In this document: positions 53,063-62,157 of the stretch, piece after piece
How the letters are laid out: every line of letters begins with the position of its first letter
Position numbering within the stretch: position 1 is the stretch's first letter
Assembly: GCF_014196055.1 (NCBI RefSeq)
Contig: NZ_JACICY010000001.1
Coordinates: 248,001-312,000, forward strand
Direction: 5' to 3'
DNA: 64,000 bases
From: Novosphingobium hassiacum
GTDB lineage: Bacteria; Pseudomonadota; Alphaproteobacteria; Sphingomonadales; Sphingomonadaceae
Made by a program: the position numbers and the translations under genes
The notes under the pieces: generated by a model
Told to the model about the DNA's origin: nothing
The model's input: only the letters and a program-made list of their open reading frames with translations
Database searches by the model: none

Positions 53063-54133
53063 TCAGGTGTCGTCGTCCGCGTCCGGGCCCGCCATCAGTC
53101 CTTCGGCAACCTGCTCGGTGCGACCGCGGATCGCGGTTTCGAGGCGGCTGCAAAGCTCTTTGTTTTCGCGCAGGAAATTCTTGGAGTTTTCACGCCCCTG
53201 CCCGATGCGAATGGAGTCATAGCTGAACCAGGCACCCGACTTCTCGACGAGTCCGGCCTTGACGCCAAGATCGAGAATTTCGCCGATCTTGGAGATGCCC
53301 TCGCCGTACATGATGTCGAATTCGACCTGCTTGAACGGCGGCGCGACCTTGTTCTTGACGACTTTGACGCGGGTGGCGTTACCGACAATTTCGTCCCGGT
53401 CCTTGATCTGTCCGGTGCGGCGGATGTCGAGACGAACCGAGGCGTAGAACTTGAGGGCGTTGCCGCCCGTCGTCGTCTCGGGGTTGCCGTACATCACTCC
53501 GATCTTCATGCGCAGCTGGTTGATAAAGATCACCATACAGCGCGAGCGGCTGATCGAACCGGTCAGCTTGCGCAGCGACTGGCTCATCAAACGGGCCTGG
53601 AGGCCGACGTGGCTATCGCCCATCTCGCCTTCGATTTCGGCGCGGGGGACCAGTGCGGCGACCGAATCCACGACGAGGACGTCGATCGCGTTGGAGCGGA
53701 CCAGCGTATCGACGATTTCGAGCGCCTGTTCACCGGTATCAGGCTGCGACACGATCAGTTCGTCGATGTTGACGCCAAGCTTGCGGGCATAGACCGGGTC
53801 GAGCGCGTGTTCGGCGTCGATGAACGCAGCCGTGCCGCCGCCCTTCTGCGCTTCGGCAATGACATGCAGCGCGAGCGTGGTTTTACCTGAGCTTTCCGGG
53901 CCATAAATCTCGATCACCCGGCCGCGCGGCAATCCGCCGACGCCGAGTGCGATGTCGAGCCCAAGCGAGCCGGTCGGGATAACCTCGACCTGCATTGTTT
54001 CTTTCGAGCCCAGCTTCATTGCCGAGCCCTTCCCGAACGCGCGATCGATCTGCGCGAGGGCGGCGTCTAGCGCCTTCTGACGATCCATGTCCTTGGTCTT
54101 ACCTTCCTCGATGAGCTTGAGCTGAGCCGCCAT
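53063..54133 (-). CDS. recA: Recombinase RecA
   Basis: Strand-exchange ATPase and co-protease for LexA, 356 residues. Walker A is GPESSGKTT, Walker B is [12 protein letters not shown], and the L2 region reads [20 protein letters not shown]. The N-terminus has the usual [15 protein letters not shown], and the C-terminus ends in an acidic GPDADDDT tail. ATG 54133 follows an AGGGA site. An SOS-box match lies about 75 bases upstream, and a terminator follows, so it is a single LexA-regulated gene. Confidence 0.98.
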   Translation of the reverse strand: MAAQLKLIEEGKTKDMDRQKALDAALAQIDRAFGKGSAMKLGSKETMQVEVIPTGSLGLDIALGVGGLPRGRVIEIYGPESSGKTTLALHVIAEAQKGGGTAAFIDAEHALDPVYARKLGVNIDELIVSQPDTGEQALEIVDTLVRSNAIDVLVVDSVAALVPRAEIEGEMGDSHVGLQARLMSQSLRKLTGSISRSRCMVIFINQLRMKIGVMYGNPETTTGGNALKFYASVRLDIRRTGQIKDRDEIVGNATRVKVVKNKVAPPFKQVEFDIMYGEGISKIGEILDLGVKAGLVEKSGAWFSYDSIRIGQGRENSKNFLRENKELCSRLETAIRGRTEQVAEGLMAGPDADDDT

Positions 54134-54206
54134 GGCATCTGTTCCCTTGCTAGAGTTGGCTCACACGAACCGTCAACAAGGGTTATGTACCCATTCTGTT
54201 CTTTAG

Positions 54207-54221
54207 GAACAAGAGGGGAAC
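54207..54221 (-). promoter_or_regulatory. LexA (SOS) box of recA
   Basis: GAAC-AAGAGGG-GAAC on the plus strand, which is GTTC-N7-GTTC on the recA strand, exactly the alphaproteobacterial LexA direct-repeat consensus. It is about 75 bases before the recA start codon, where the promoter is expected. GTTC at 54198-54201 adds an adjoining inverted half-site. Confidence 0.8.
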
Positions 54222-54411
54222 GAAATTTTTCTGCCGATATGGAGGCATGCACAGCCAAACACTTATGGCGCAAGGCTTTGTTCGCCAAGGGCCGGGCGGG
54301 AACGATGCCCGGAAAAAGCGCCCATGCTGCTGTCCGACGCGCGCAATCGGCTCGGATATGGAAGGATGCTCCGGCGCCCCGCGAATCACGGGGACATATC
54401 GCTATCAAGGC

Positions 54412-54442
54412 CTCCCCACCGCCCTGTCCGGGCGGCGGGGAG
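54412..54442 (-). terminator. Hairpin after gdhA, probable terminator
   Basis: CTCCCCACCGCCC (54412-54424) pairs with GGGCGGCGGGGAG (54430-54442), one wobble. There is no clean T run on the gdhA strand, so termination may need Rho or the hairpin may only protect the mRNA end. Confidence 0.45.
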
Positions 54443-54453
54443 CACTGCATTCG

Positions 54454-55809
54454 TCAGACGACGCCGAACGCCAGCATAGCGTCAGCAACCTTCTTGAAGC
54501 CGCCGATATTGGCGCCCTTCACATAGTCGACGTAGCCGCCGCCCTGATCGCCGTAGGTGAGGCAGGACTGGTGGATGCCCATCATGATGTCCTTGAGCAT
54601 CTGCTGAAGTTCATCTTCCTTCCACGAGCGCCGCTCGGAATTCTGGCTCATCTCCAGACCCGAGACGGCAACGCCGCCAGCGTTCGATGCCTTGCCCGGC
54701 GCGTAGAGGATCTTCGCATCCTTGAACACGTGGACGCCGGCCAGATCGGTCGGCATGTTCGCCCCTTCAGCCACGGCCTTGCAGCCGTTCGCGATCAGCA
54801 TCTTCGCATCGTCGCCAAGCAGCTCGTTCTGCGTCGCACAGGGCAGCGCGACATCGCAGGGCACGCCCCATGGCGTTTTGCCGGCGTGGAAACTGGCCTT
54901 GGGGTAGGCCTCGACGTATTCCTCGATCCGGCCACGGCGGTGCGTCTTGTGGCTCTTGACCCAGTTGATCTTTTCCTGATCGATGCCGTCCGGGTCGTGG
55001 ATGTACCCTCCCGAATCCGACAGCGTCAGCACCTTGCCGCCTAGTTGCACGATCTTTTCTGCGGCATGCGTCGCGACATTGCCCGAGCCGGAAATGACCG
55101 CCGTCTTGCCGACGAGGTCTTCGCCTTTCGTGGCGAGCATGTTGGCGAGGAAGTAGACCGCGCCATAACCAGTCGCTTCGGTACGGATCAGCGAGCCGCC
55201 CCATTCAAGTCCCTTGCCGGTCAGCACGCCGGTGAAGTTGTTGGTGATGCGCTTGTACTGGCCGAACATGAAACCGATCTCGCGGCCGCCCACGCCGATG
55301 TCGCCGGCCGGGACGTCTACGTCCGCGCCGATATGGCGATAGAGTTCGGTCATGAACGACTGGCAGAAGCGCATGATCTCGCGCACGCTCTTGCCCTTGG
55401 GGTTGAAGTTCGATCCGCCCTTGCCCCCGCCCATCGGCAAGCCGGTCAGCGCGTTCTTGAAGGTCTGTTCGAAGGCGAGGAACTTCAGCACCGATTCCGT
55501 CACCGAAGGATGGAACCGTATGCCGCCCTTGTACGGGCCGATGGCGTTGTTGTTCTGGACGCGCCACCCGCGCTGGACGCGCACGTTCCCGTTGTCGTCC
55601 TCCCAGCACACACGAAACGAGACCACGCGATCCGGTTCGGCAATGCGCCGCAGGATCTGCTGCGAGTGGTACTCTTCCTTGTCCTGCATGAACTCGAAGA
55701 TATCCTCGGCGACCTCCTGGACGGCCTGGACGAATTCGGGCTGGTATGGATTGCGCTTCTTCACGCCCTCCATGAAGGTCGGCAAGTCAACATGATCGGA
55801 AACGGCCAC
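54454..55809 (-). CDS. gdhA: NADP-specific glutamate dehydrogenase
   Basis: Assimilates ammonium by reductive amination of 2-oxoglutarate. The 451-residue protein has GPYKGGIRFHPSV (substrate lysine), LTGLPMGGGKGGSNFNPKGKS, DVPAGDIGVGGREIGFM and the Rossmann motif VISGSGNVATHAAEKI, all of the hexameric NADP type. GTG 55809 has GGGGAG seven bases upstream. It is monocistronic on the minus strand. icd, glutaminase and this gene, all in the same 12 kb, bear on 2-oxoglutarate and glutamate, but they are separate units. Confidence 0.97.
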   Translation of the reverse strand: MAVSDHVDLPTFMEGVKKRNPYQPEFVQAVQEVAEDIFEFMQDKEEYHSQQILRRIAEPDRVVSFRVCWEDDNGNVRVQRGWRVQNNNAIGPYKGGIRFHPSVTESVLKFLAFEQTFKNALTGLPMGGGKGGSNFNPKGKSVREIMRFCQSFMTELYRHIGADVDVPAGDIGVGGREIGFMFGQYKRITNNFTGVLTGKGLEWGGSLIRTEATGYGAVYFLANMLATKGEDLVGKTAVISGSGNVATHAAEKIVQLGGKVLTLSDSGGYIHDPDGIDQEKINWVKSHKTHRRGRIEEYVEAYPKASFHAGKTPWGVPCDVALPCATQNELLGDDAKMLIANGCKAVAEGANMPTDLAGVHVFKDAKILYAPGKASNAGGVAVSGLEMSQNSERRSWKEDELQQMLKDIMMGIHQSCLTYGDQGGGYVDYVKGANIGGFKKVADAMLAFGVV

Positions 55810-55966
55810 AGTACTCTCCCCTTGGTGAAGCCCAAGACGGGCTTCGTTGTGGTGGCAGGTGCGGCCCGATCGGGCGCGACTTCAGCCCATTCAGCCGAGT
55901 CGCGTTATTGTTGGAGCGGAGATTAGCGGCTTTTGCGCCACACAAAAGCGGCGATACGCCCGATCG

Positions 55967-56695
55967 TCATTCGGACGAACTTACCGACTTCTTCTTGAAC
56001 ATCTTGTCGAGCGCAGCCTTCACCGATTCACCGGCCGCAGTCTCGTCCTTGGCGGGGTCGGCGGAGAACGCAGGCTCCTCATCCGTAGGCGGCAGTTCGG
56101 GCGCGAGCGACGGGACTGATGGCTTGGACGCGAGTGGTCCCAACAACTTGATCAGCCCACCCAGTTGCTCGGTAAGCACCTTGTCCACGGCACCTGAGAT
56201 GACATCGGTCTTGTAGCGCATGAAGCCACCGACGACATATTCCCACAGGATTCGCGTGCCCTTGCCGCCGGGTCCGTCGATTGGCTTGAAGGTCACCGTC
56301 ATCGTGCCGTTAATCGCCTCGGACTGCAGCGGCCCGAGCCCACCGGTCAGGCGCAACGCACGGTAGGGCTCGGCATAGAGCACGCGCATGTGCATGACCG
56401 AGCCAGGCTTCTGCCCTGCCGGAGCATCCTTGGGAACGGGCAGCCGCTCGCAGAAACAGCCGTTGGCCGTGGGGTCCAGCGTCATGTTGGCGGCGGATCC
56501 GGAGAAGGTGTGGGCGCCGTTCCACCAGGAGGACGGCGTTGTGAACGCCTTCCATGCCTCGGCGGGCGTTACCGCGACCTCGTCGGTCACGCGGACGACA
56601 AAGCCTGCATCGCTCTTCTGCGCGACTTCGGCTGATGCAGGAACGGCGAGGCTGCACAGCCCCGCCGTCAACGTGATCAGAACGATGCGGATCAT
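55967..56695 (-). CDS. Exported SRPBCC-like (START/Bet v 1 fold) protein
   Basis: A 242-residue protein with signal peptide MIRIVLITLTAGLCSLAVPASA. A lipid- or ligand-binding SRPBCC-like domain follows: VRVTDEVAVTPAEAWKAFT, WWNGAHTFSGSAAN, GGLGPLQSEAINGTMTVTF and WEYVVGGFM. A Pro/Ser/Glu-rich linker and a basic helix with KMFKKK end the chain. Periplasmic location is likely. The ligand is unknown. It lies 42 bases downstream of adk, at the end of the spc-type operon, and is probably not functionally related to ribosomes. Confidence 0.78.
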   Translation of the reverse strand: MIRIVLITLTAGLCSLAVPASAEVAQKSDAGFVVRVTDEVAVTPAEAWKAFTTPSSWWNGAHTFSGSAANMTLDPTANGCFCERLPVPKDAPAGQKPGSVMHMRVLYAEPYRALRLTGGLGPLQSEAINGTMTVTFKPIDGPGGKGTRILWEYVVGGFMRYKTDVISGAVDKVLTEQLGGLIKLLGPLASKPSVPSLAPELPPTDEEPAFSADPAKDETAAGESVKAALDKMFKKKSVSSSE

Positions 56696-56737
56696 ACCAG
56701 CCCCCCGTCCACCAGACCGGCGGACTTCGGGACCAGA

Positions 56738-57388
56738 CTAGCGCGGCTTGAGAACAGCCTCAATGGCCGCCGTGACATTGTCCATATCGGCCATACCATC
56801 GACCCGCGCGACGATGCCGCGCTCTTCATAGATAGGCAGGATCGGTGCGGTCTTGGCGCGATATTCGGCCATGCGCGTGCGCACCGTCTGTTCGTTATCG
56901 TCCGGGCGGCGCTTGAATTCATGCGATCCGCACTTGTCGCAAGTGCCTTCGACTACCGGCTTTTCGAAGGTGTCGTGATAACCCTTGCCGCATGAGGCGC
57001 AGGTGTAACGGCCGGTAATACGCTCAACCAGCGCGTCTTCGTCGACGCCCAGTTCGATCACACAATCGAGCTTGCGGCCGCGGCTTTCGAGAATTTGTTC
57101 GAGCGAAGCAGCCTGAGGTGCGGTGCGCGGATAACCGTCGAAGATCGCGCCCTGGCTTGCAGGCATCGCGTCGAGTTCATCGCCGATCAGCGCAGAGACG
57201 ATCTCATCGGAGACCAGCTCGCCGGCTTCCATCACGGCTTTGGCCTTGAGGCCGACTGGCGTACCGGCCTTGACCGCCGCGCGGAGCATGTCGCCGGTCG
57301 ACAACTGTTTCATGCCATGGCGTTCGACCAGTCGCTGGGCCTGAGTGCCCTTGCCTGCGCCCGGAGGCCCCAACAGGATGATGTTCAC
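56738..57388 (-). CDS. adk: Adenylate kinase with zinc lid
   Basis: Interconverts ATP + AMP and 2 ADP. The P-loop GPPGAGKGTQ is at residues 7-16, the AMP site has STGDMLR, and the lid carries four cysteines (Cys130, Cys133, Cys150, Cys153), a zinc-binding lid absent in E. coli. Length is 216. It follows secY by 33 bases on the minus strand, as in the classic spc operon. The rpsM-rpsK-rpoA-rplQ genes that often follow are not present downstream here. Confidence 0.97.
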   Translation of the reverse strand: MNIILLGPPGAGKGTQAQRLVERHGMKQLSTGDMLRAAVKAGTPVGLKAKAVMEAGELVSDEIVSALIGDELDAMPASQGAIFDGYPRTAPQAASLEQILESRGRKLDCVIELGVDEDALVERITGRYTCASCGKGYHDTFEKPVVEGTCDKCGSHEFKRRPDDNEQTVRTRMAEYRAKTAPILPIYEERGIVARVDGMADMDNVTAAIEAVLKPR

Positions 57389-57421
57389 GAATTAGCTCCC
57401 CTCGTCGTCGCTCGGCTGATC

Positions 57422-58789
57422 TTAGCGCAGCCGCCCCTTCAACTTCGCCTTCTTGATCAGGTCTCCGTACTGGTGGGCCAGCAGGTGCGACTGGATCTGC
57501 GTGATCGTATCGACCGTCACATTGACGACAATCAACAAGCTGGTGCCGCCGAAGAACACCGCGCCCATTCCGGTCTCGGCCATGATGAACTCTGGCACGA
57601 CGCAGACGATCGTGATGTAGGCGGCGCCCAACACGGTAATCCGCGTCAGTACGTAATCGAGATAGTTGGCGGTGTTCTTGCCCGGACGGATGCCGGGAAT
57701 GAAGCCGCCATTCTTCTTGAGATTCTCGGCGGTCTCTTCCGGATTAAACACGACTGCGGTGTAGAAGAACGAGAAGAAGATGATCCCCGCCGCATAAAGC
57801 AGCATGTACAGCGGCTTGCCGTGGCCGAGATACTGGTTCAGCGATACGATCACCTGACCCATCGTGGTATCGGGCGAGATCGAGTTACCGGCAAACTGCG
57901 TGATCGTCAGCGGCAGCAACAGCAGCGAACTGGCGAAAATCGGCGGAATCACGCCTGCGGTGTTGAGCTTGAGCGGCAGATGGCTGCGGTCGGCATTCAT
58001 CATGCCGCGCTGCGTTGCGCGCTTGGGATATTGGATCAGCAACCGCCGGCTCGCCCGCTCGATGAAGCAGATCGCCAGCACCAGGCCGATCAGCATGATC
58101 ACGATGCCGACGATCAGAAATGGCGAGATCGAGCCGGTGCGGCCACCTTCGAACAGGTTGCCGAAGAACTTGGGCAACTGTGCGACGATACCCGCCATGA
58201 TGATCAGCGAAACGCCATTGCCGATGCCGCGCGAGGTGATCTGCTCACCCAGCCACAGCAGGAACATCGTGCCGCCGATCAGCGAAACGACTGCGCCCAC
58301 GCGGAACAGCATACCCGGATTGACCACGGCCTGCAGGCCGCTCGAGGCGCCATAGGCCTCAAGGCCCGACGCAAGAACCCAGCCCTGGATCGCGGTCAGC
58401 AACACCGCGCCATAGCGCGTATACTGGTTGAGCTTCTTGCGCCCGCTCTCGCCTTCCTTCTTCATCGCGGCAAGCGACGGATGGAGCGAGGCGGCAAGCT
58501 GCACCACGATCGAGGCGGTGATGTAGGGCATCACTCCCAATGCGATCAGGCTCATGCGTTCGAGCGAACCGCCCGAAAACGCGTTGAAGATGTCGAGCAC
58601 GCCACCGCGCGTCTGATCGTAGAGCGTCTCCATGATCAGCGGGTTCACCCCGGGCAACGGCACGAAGCTGAGGAACCGGAAAACGATGAGCGCGCCCACC
58701 GTGAACCAGATGCGCTTCTTGAGCTCGGTTGCCTTGGAGAAGTTGGCCAGGCTCATGTTGCTGGCGATGTTGTCGGCGCGTGATGCCAT
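57422..58789 (-). CDS. secY: Preprotein translocase subunit SecY
   Basis: Central channel of the Sec translocon, 455 residues with ten membrane helices. Family phrases are FRFLSFVPLPGVNP, FSGGSLERMSLIALGVMPYITASI, FGNLFEGGRTG, IPPIFASSLLLLP, GGFIPGIRPGKNTANYLDY and the ending LIKKAKLKGRLR. It lies between rplO and adk as in most bacteria. A long plus-strand frame (57095-58783) is a mirror of adk-secY. A terminator-like hairpin lies between rplO and secY. Confidence 0.98.
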   Translation of the reverse strand: MASRADNIASNMSLANFSKATELKKRIWFTVGALIVFRFLSFVPLPGVNPLIMETLYDQTRGGVLDIFNAFSGGSLERMSLIALGVMPYITASIVVQLAASLHPSLAAMKKEGESGRKKLNQYTRYGAVLLTAIQGWVLASGLEAYGASSGLQAVVNPGMLFRVGAVVSLIGGTMFLLWLGEQITSRGIGNGVSLIIMAGIVAQLPKFFGNLFEGGRTGSISPFLIVGIVIMLIGLVLAICFIERASRRLLIQYPKRATQRGMMNADRSHLPLKLNTAGVIPPIFASSLLLLPLTITQFAGNSISPDTTMGQVIVSLNQYLGHGKPLYMLLYAAGIIFFSFFYTAVVFNPEETAENLKKNGGFIPGIRPGKNTANYLDYVLTRITVLGAAYITIVCVVPEFIMAETGMGAVFFGGTSLLIVVNVTVDTITQIQSHLLAHQYGDLIKKAKLKGRLR

Positions 58790-58895
58790 TTTCGGGGTTC
58801 AAGCCTTGCTGTGAGACCGGCCGCACGGGCCCGTCTCCATACTGTCGAGCTAGCCCATATAGTGCGGGATCGCAGAAGTCGAACCCGCGCGTGCC

Positions 58896-58924
58896 AAAAT
58901 CCCCGCCCGCGTTGCAGGCAGGGA
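58896..58924 (-). terminator. Terminator-like hairpin between rplO and secY
   Basis: On the minus strand TCCCTGCCTGC pairs with GCGGGCGGGGA (two wobbles) around AAC, followed by TTTT. It lies 12 bases after the rplO stop, inside the ribosomal protein operon, so it could attenuate secY and adk transcription. Confidence 0.6.
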
Positions 58925-58935
58925 CCGGATTTGGC

Positions 58936-59463
58936 TTACTTGGCTTGCTTGTTGGCTTCGCGGCGAGCGGTCTTCTTCTCGTGCTCGCTCGGCGCGGCCT
59001 CGGGAAGTTCGACCGATCCGCCAGCCTTCTGGACGGCCTCGAGCGCGCCCTTGCTGACGCCGTCGACCTTGAACGCGACCTTCGAGGTCAGTTCGCCCTT
59101 GCCGAGCAAACGCACACCATTCTTGCCGCCACGGGCAAGGCCAGCGGCCTTGAGCGCAGCATGATCGACAGTTGCCGACGCGTCGATCTTGCCGGCATCG
59201 ATGAACTTCTGGATCATGCCCAGGTTCACTTCAGCCCAGTCCTTGGCGAAGATGTTGTTGAAGCCACGCTTCGGGATACGCATGTGGAGCGGCATCTGGC
59301 CGCCTTCGAAGCCGTTGATCGATACGCCCGAACGTGCCTTAGCACCCTTCTGGCCGCGACCGGCGGTCTTGCCCTTGCCCGAACCGATACCACGGCCCAC
59401 GCGCATGCGGCCCTTGCGGGCACCATCGTTGTCGGAGATTTCATTGAGTTTCATGTCGTGCAC
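58936..59463 (-). CDS. rplO: 50S ribosomal protein L15
   Basis: Large-subunit protein, 175 residues with a C-terminal extension. The opening [35 protein letters not shown] is the L15 signature, followed by [17 protein letters not shown]. The last 25 residues ([22 protein letters not shown]) are charged and probably exposed. It is flanked by hairpins on both sides, between rpmD and secY in the conserved spc order. Confidence 0.97.
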   Translation of the reverse strand: MHDMKLNEISDNDGARKGRMRVGRGIGSGKGKTAGRGQKGAKARSGVSINGFEGGQMPLHMRIPKRGFNNIFAKDWAEVNLGMIQKFIDAGKIDASATVDHAALKAAGLARGGKNGVRLLGKGELTSKVAFKVDGVSKGALEAVQKAGGSVELPEAAPSEHEKKTARREANKQAK

Positions 59464-59540
59464 TCGCTTTCGCTTTTGTCGCGCTGGATGGAAGCGGCGC
59501 CCTTAAGCCAAAGGCCTCAGGTTGTCACCCCCAAAGGAGA

Positions 59541-59583
59541 GAGCCCGAAGGCTCAACGGAAAACCCCGGCACATGGCCGGGGC
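59541..59583 (-). terminator. Hairpins between rpmD and rplO
   Basis: CCCCGGC (59564-59570) pairs with GCCGGGG (59576-59582); read on the minus strand it is followed by TTTT. A second small hairpin GAGCC-CGAA-GGCTC lies at 59541-59554. Both sit in an unusually long gap inside the ribosomal protein operon. Confidence 0.55.
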
Positions 59584-59611
59584 GTTCCTTTTTCCCGCAT
59601 GGGAAGGTTGG

Positions 59612-59788
59612 TCAGTCGACCACCTTCACCATGTGGGGAAGCTTGGCAATGGCGCCGCGTACTTCGGCGGTATCTTCCCGCTCGACGACACGGTTCATCT
59701 TGCCCAGGCCCAAACCTACCAGAATCTTCTTCTGGCTGGCGGGGCGACGGATCGGCGAACCAATCTGCTTGATCTTGATCGTAGCCAT
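59612..59788 (-). CDS. rpmD: 50S ribosomal protein L30
   Basis: A 58-residue protein read directly from the minus strand: [19 protein letters not shown], then [20 protein letters not shown] and an ending LPHMVKVVD. This is the complete L30 fold and length. ATG 59788 lies six bases after the rpsE stop, and the position between rpsE and rplO is canonical. It binds 23S rRNA at the large subunit. Confidence 0.95.
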   Translation of the reverse strand: MATIKIKQIGSPIRRPASQKKILVGLGLGKMNRVVEREDTAEVRGAIAKLPHMVKVVD

Positions 59789-59794
59789 GACCGA

Positions 59795-60532
59795 TTACTC
59801 CGTGATGGCGTCGGCGGCGGCTTCGGCTTCCACCGGAGTGGCGCCACCGCGACCGAGCAGATCCGCAACCTTCTTGCCACGACGCTGGGCAACCGACTTC
59901 GGCGAAGTCTGGTTGACGAGCGCGTCGAAGGTGGCGCGGATCATGTTGTAGGGGTTCGACGTGCCGACCGACTTGGTCACCACATCGGCAACACCAAGGC
60001 TTTCAAACACGGCGCGCATCGGGCCACCGGCGATGATGCCGGTACCGGCAGGTGCCGAGCGAACGTTGACCTTGCCTGCACCGAAACGGCCCTTGCCGTC
60101 ATGGTGGAGGGTGCGGCCTTCCTTAAGCGCAACGCGAACCATCGCCTTCTTGGCGGCAGCGGTTGCCTTGGTGATCGCCTCAGGCACTTCGCGAGCCTTG
60201 CCATGACCGAAGCCGACGCGGCCCTTGCCATCGCCGACCACGACCAGCGCAGCAAAGCCGAAGCGCTTGCCACCCTTGACGGTCTTGGAGACGCGATTGA
60301 TGTGGACGAGCTTTTCAATCAGCTCCTCGCCACCATCATCGTCGCCGCCACGACCACCACGACGGTCGTCGCGACGCCCGCCGCGGTTGTTGCCGCCGCG
60401 ATCGTTGTTGCCACCGCGATCGTTGTTGCCACGGCCGCGACCACGGCCACGACCTTCACGCTGCGGCTCGCCGCCGGGCGCTGCTTCTGCAGCAACGGCG
60501 ACTTCGCCTTCCATGTTGGTTTCGTCAGCCAT
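59795..60532 (-). CDS. rpsE: 30S ribosomal protein S5 with long RGG-rich N-terminal extension
   Basis: The body (from about residue 69) is a standard S5: [39 protein letters not shown], then [32 protein letters not shown]. Ahead of it are about 57 extra residues relative to E. coli: an acidic start and then Gly-Arg-rich repeats ([24 protein letters not shown] at 36-52). S5 acts in decoding fidelity. The extension is probably disordered and could contact RNA. It lies between rplR and rpmD in the usual order. Confidence 0.96.
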   Translation of the reverse strand: MADETNMEGEVAVAAEAAPGGEPQREGRGRGRGRGNNDRGGNNDRGGNNRGGRRDDRRGGRGGDDDGGEELIEKLVHINRVSKTVKGGKRFGFAALVVVGDGKGRVGFGHGKAREVPEAITKATAAAKKAMVRVALKEGRTLHHDGKGRFGAGKVNVRSAPAGTGIIAGGPMRAVFESLGVADVVTKSVGTSNPYNMIRATFDALVNQTSPKSVAQRRGKKVADLLGRGGATPVEAEAAADAITE

Positions 60533-60534
60533 GA

Positions 60535-60885
60535 TCAGAACTCCAGGCCGCCTTCGCGGGCAGCATCAGCCAGCGCCTTGACGCGGCCATGGAACAGGAA
60601 ACCACCGCGATCGAACACGACGGTGGTGATGCCGGCAGCCTTGGCCTTCTCGGCGATCTCGGCACCGACTTTGGCCGCAGCAGCGACGTTCGCGCCGATC
60701 GACTTCTCGCCCTTGACCAGCGAAGATGCGGCAGCGACCGTGAGGCCCTGAGCGTCGTCGATGATCTGAGCGTAGATGTGGCGGCCCGAGCGATGGACCG
60801 ACAGGCGGGGACGACCGCCCGAACGAGCCTTGAGCGCAGTGCGAACGCGCTGACGGCGGCGTGCGAAGAGGGACAGCTTTGCCAT
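60535..60885 (-). CDS. rplR: 50S ribosomal protein L18
   Basis: Binds 5S rRNA in the central protuberance. The 116-residue protein has the basic start [20 protein letters not shown], then [20 protein letters not shown] and the ending [22 protein letters not shown]. Its start shares a base with the rplF stop (TAATG), giving tight translational coupling, and rpsE follows two bases after its stop. Confidence 0.97.
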   Translation of the reverse strand: MAKLSLFARRRQRVRTALKARSGGRPRLSVHRSGRHIYAQIIDDAQGLTVAAASSLVKGEKSIGANVAAAAKVGAEIAEKAKAAGITTVVFDRGGFLFHGRVKALADAAREGGLEF

Positions 60886-61418
60886 TACTTCTTCTTCCCT
60901 TCCTTGCGGAAGACAAACTCGCCGCGGTACTTGATACCCTTGCCCTTGTAAGGCTCGGGCTTGCGCCAGCGACGGATCTCGGCGGCAACCTGGCCGACCA
61001 TCTGCTTGTCGATACCTGAGATTTCGACCGTGGTGTTATCCGGGGTCTTGACCTCGATGCCATCGGGCACTGCGAAATCGACATCGTGGCTGTAGCCAAG
61101 CTGCAGCTTCAGATTGCGACCCTGCGAGTTGGCGCGATAGCCCACACCGGTGATCTCGAGAACCTTGGTGTAGCCCTGCGTTACGCCGGTTACGAGGTTG
61201 TCGACCATCGTGCGCTGCATGCCCCAGAAGGCACGCGCCGCTTTGCTTTCGTTGGCGGGCTTCACAACGAGCCGATCGCCTTCGAGGGTGTAGCTGATCT
61301 CGTCACGCAGCTTGAGCGTGAGCGAACCCTTGGGGCCCTTCACGGTCAGAACGCCGTTTGCGATATCAGCGGTGACGCCAGCGGGAATAGTCACTGGCTG
61401 TTTGCCGATGCGGCTCAT
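60885..61418 (-). CDS. rplF: 50S ribosomal protein L6
   Basis: Large-subunit protein near the sarcin-ricin loop, 177 residues in two similar domains. It opens [15 protein letters not shown], has TVKGPKGSL and [10 protein letters not shown], and ends with the signature [15 protein letters not shown]. Its start overlaps the rpsH stop (TGATG) and its stop overlaps the rplR start. Canonical spc-operon position. Confidence 0.97.
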   Translation of the reverse strand: MSRIGKQPVTIPAGVTADIANGVLTVKGPKGSLTLKLRDEISYTLEGDRLVVKPANESKAARAFWGMQRTMVDNLVTGVTQGYTKVLEITGVGYRANSQGRNLKLQLGYSHDVDFAVPDGIEVKTPDNTTVEISGIDKQMVGQVAAEIRRWRKPEPYKGKGIKYRGEFVFRKEGKKK

Positions 61419-61813
61419 CAGAAGACCTCCGCGAGCACTTCGCCACCGACGTTCGCGGCGCGTGCTTCGGCATCCGAGAGCACGCCCCTCGGCGTCGAGA
61501 CGATGGTGATGCCAAGGCCATTGCGGATCACCGGAAGTTCCTTGGAACCCGAGTAGACGCGACGGCCAGGCTTGGAGACGCGGGCAACGTGCTTAATCGC
61601 AGGCTGGCCCTCGAAATACTTGAGCTCGATGCGCAGTTGCGGATGAGCGCCGGTGGCGTCTTCCGAGAAACCGCGGATGTAGCCTTCACGCTGAAGGACT
61701 TCGAGCACGTGCGAACGCAACTTCGAAGCGGGCGAGAGGACGGAGTCCTTCTTTGCCTGCTGGCCGTTGCGGATGCGGGTGAGCATGTCACCCAAAGGAT
61801 CGGTCATTGCCAT
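61418..61813 (-). CDS. rpsH: 30S ribosomal protein S8
   Basis: Primary 16S rRNA-binding protein and, in E. coli, the translational repressor of the spc operon. The 131 residues begin [16 protein letters not shown] after a short MA and end [26 protein letters not shown], with the conserved STPRG. It lies nine bases after rpsN and overlaps rplF. Whether it represses via rplE here, as in E. coli, is not visible. Confidence 0.97.
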   Translation of the reverse strand: MAMTDPLGDMLTRIRNGQQAKKDSVLSPASKLRSHVLEVLQREGYIRGFSEDATGAHPQLRIELKYFEGQPAIKHVARVSKPGRRVYSGSKELPVIRNGLGITIVSTPRGVLSDAEARAANVGGEVLAEVF

Positions 61814-61822
61814 CGGATGTCC

Positions 61823-62128
61823 TTACCAGCTCGACTTGGTCAGGCCGGGGATAAGGCCCTTGTTGCCTTTGTCCCGCAGCTCGATCCGGCAAAGGCCGAA
61901 CTTGCGATAATAGCCGCGCGGGCGACCGGTCGTGGCGCAACGATTGCGTACCCGAGTCGGGTTCGCGTTGCGGGGAAGTTCGGCCATCTTGAGACGGGCC
62001 ATGAGGCGCTCGGTTTCGTCGAGCGATTCATCGTCTGCAATAGCCTTCAGCGCAGCAAACTTTGCCGCGTACTTCACAACAAGCTTCTTGCGTCGCTCGT
62101 TCTTGTTGATGGAACTCAGTTTCGCCAT
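61823..62128 (-). CDS. rpsN: 30S ribosomal protein S14 (long, zinc-free form)
   Basis: A 101-residue S14 of the long type: [20 protein letters not shown], then [29 protein letters not shown] and the ending [11 protein letters not shown]. The CxxC pair of the short zinc form is replaced here by [10 protein letters not shown] with a single cysteine. It binds the head of the 30S subunit. Position between rplE and rpsH is canonical. Confidence 0.97.
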   Translation of the reverse strand: MAKLSSINKNERRKKLVVKYAAKFAALKAIADDESLDETERLMARLKMAELPRNANPTRVRNRCATTGRPRGYYRKFGLCRIELRDKGNKGLIPGLTKSSW

Positions 62129-62157
62129 GGACTTAAGCTCTCTTCTTCAATTCAGGA

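Larger units (their letters stand above)
54134..54453. promoter_or_regulatory. Intergenic region upstream of recA and downstream of gdhA
   Basis: These 320 bases contain no supported gene; short frames on both strands lack family features. The recA-proximal part is AT-rich and holds the SOS box (54207-54221). The distal part ends in a 13-bp hairpin at 54412-54442 just after the gdhA stop on the minus strand. Confidence 0.5.

Noticed and set aside
54067..54450. Minus-strand open frame upstream of recA
   Set aside because: It crosses the SOS box and promoter region, lacks a ribosome binding site and has no recognisable features.
57095..58783. Plus-strand open frame of 562 codons opposite adk and secY
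   Set aside because: Composition is Arg/His/Asp/Gln-rich without domain character, and it covers two well-supported genes on the other strand.
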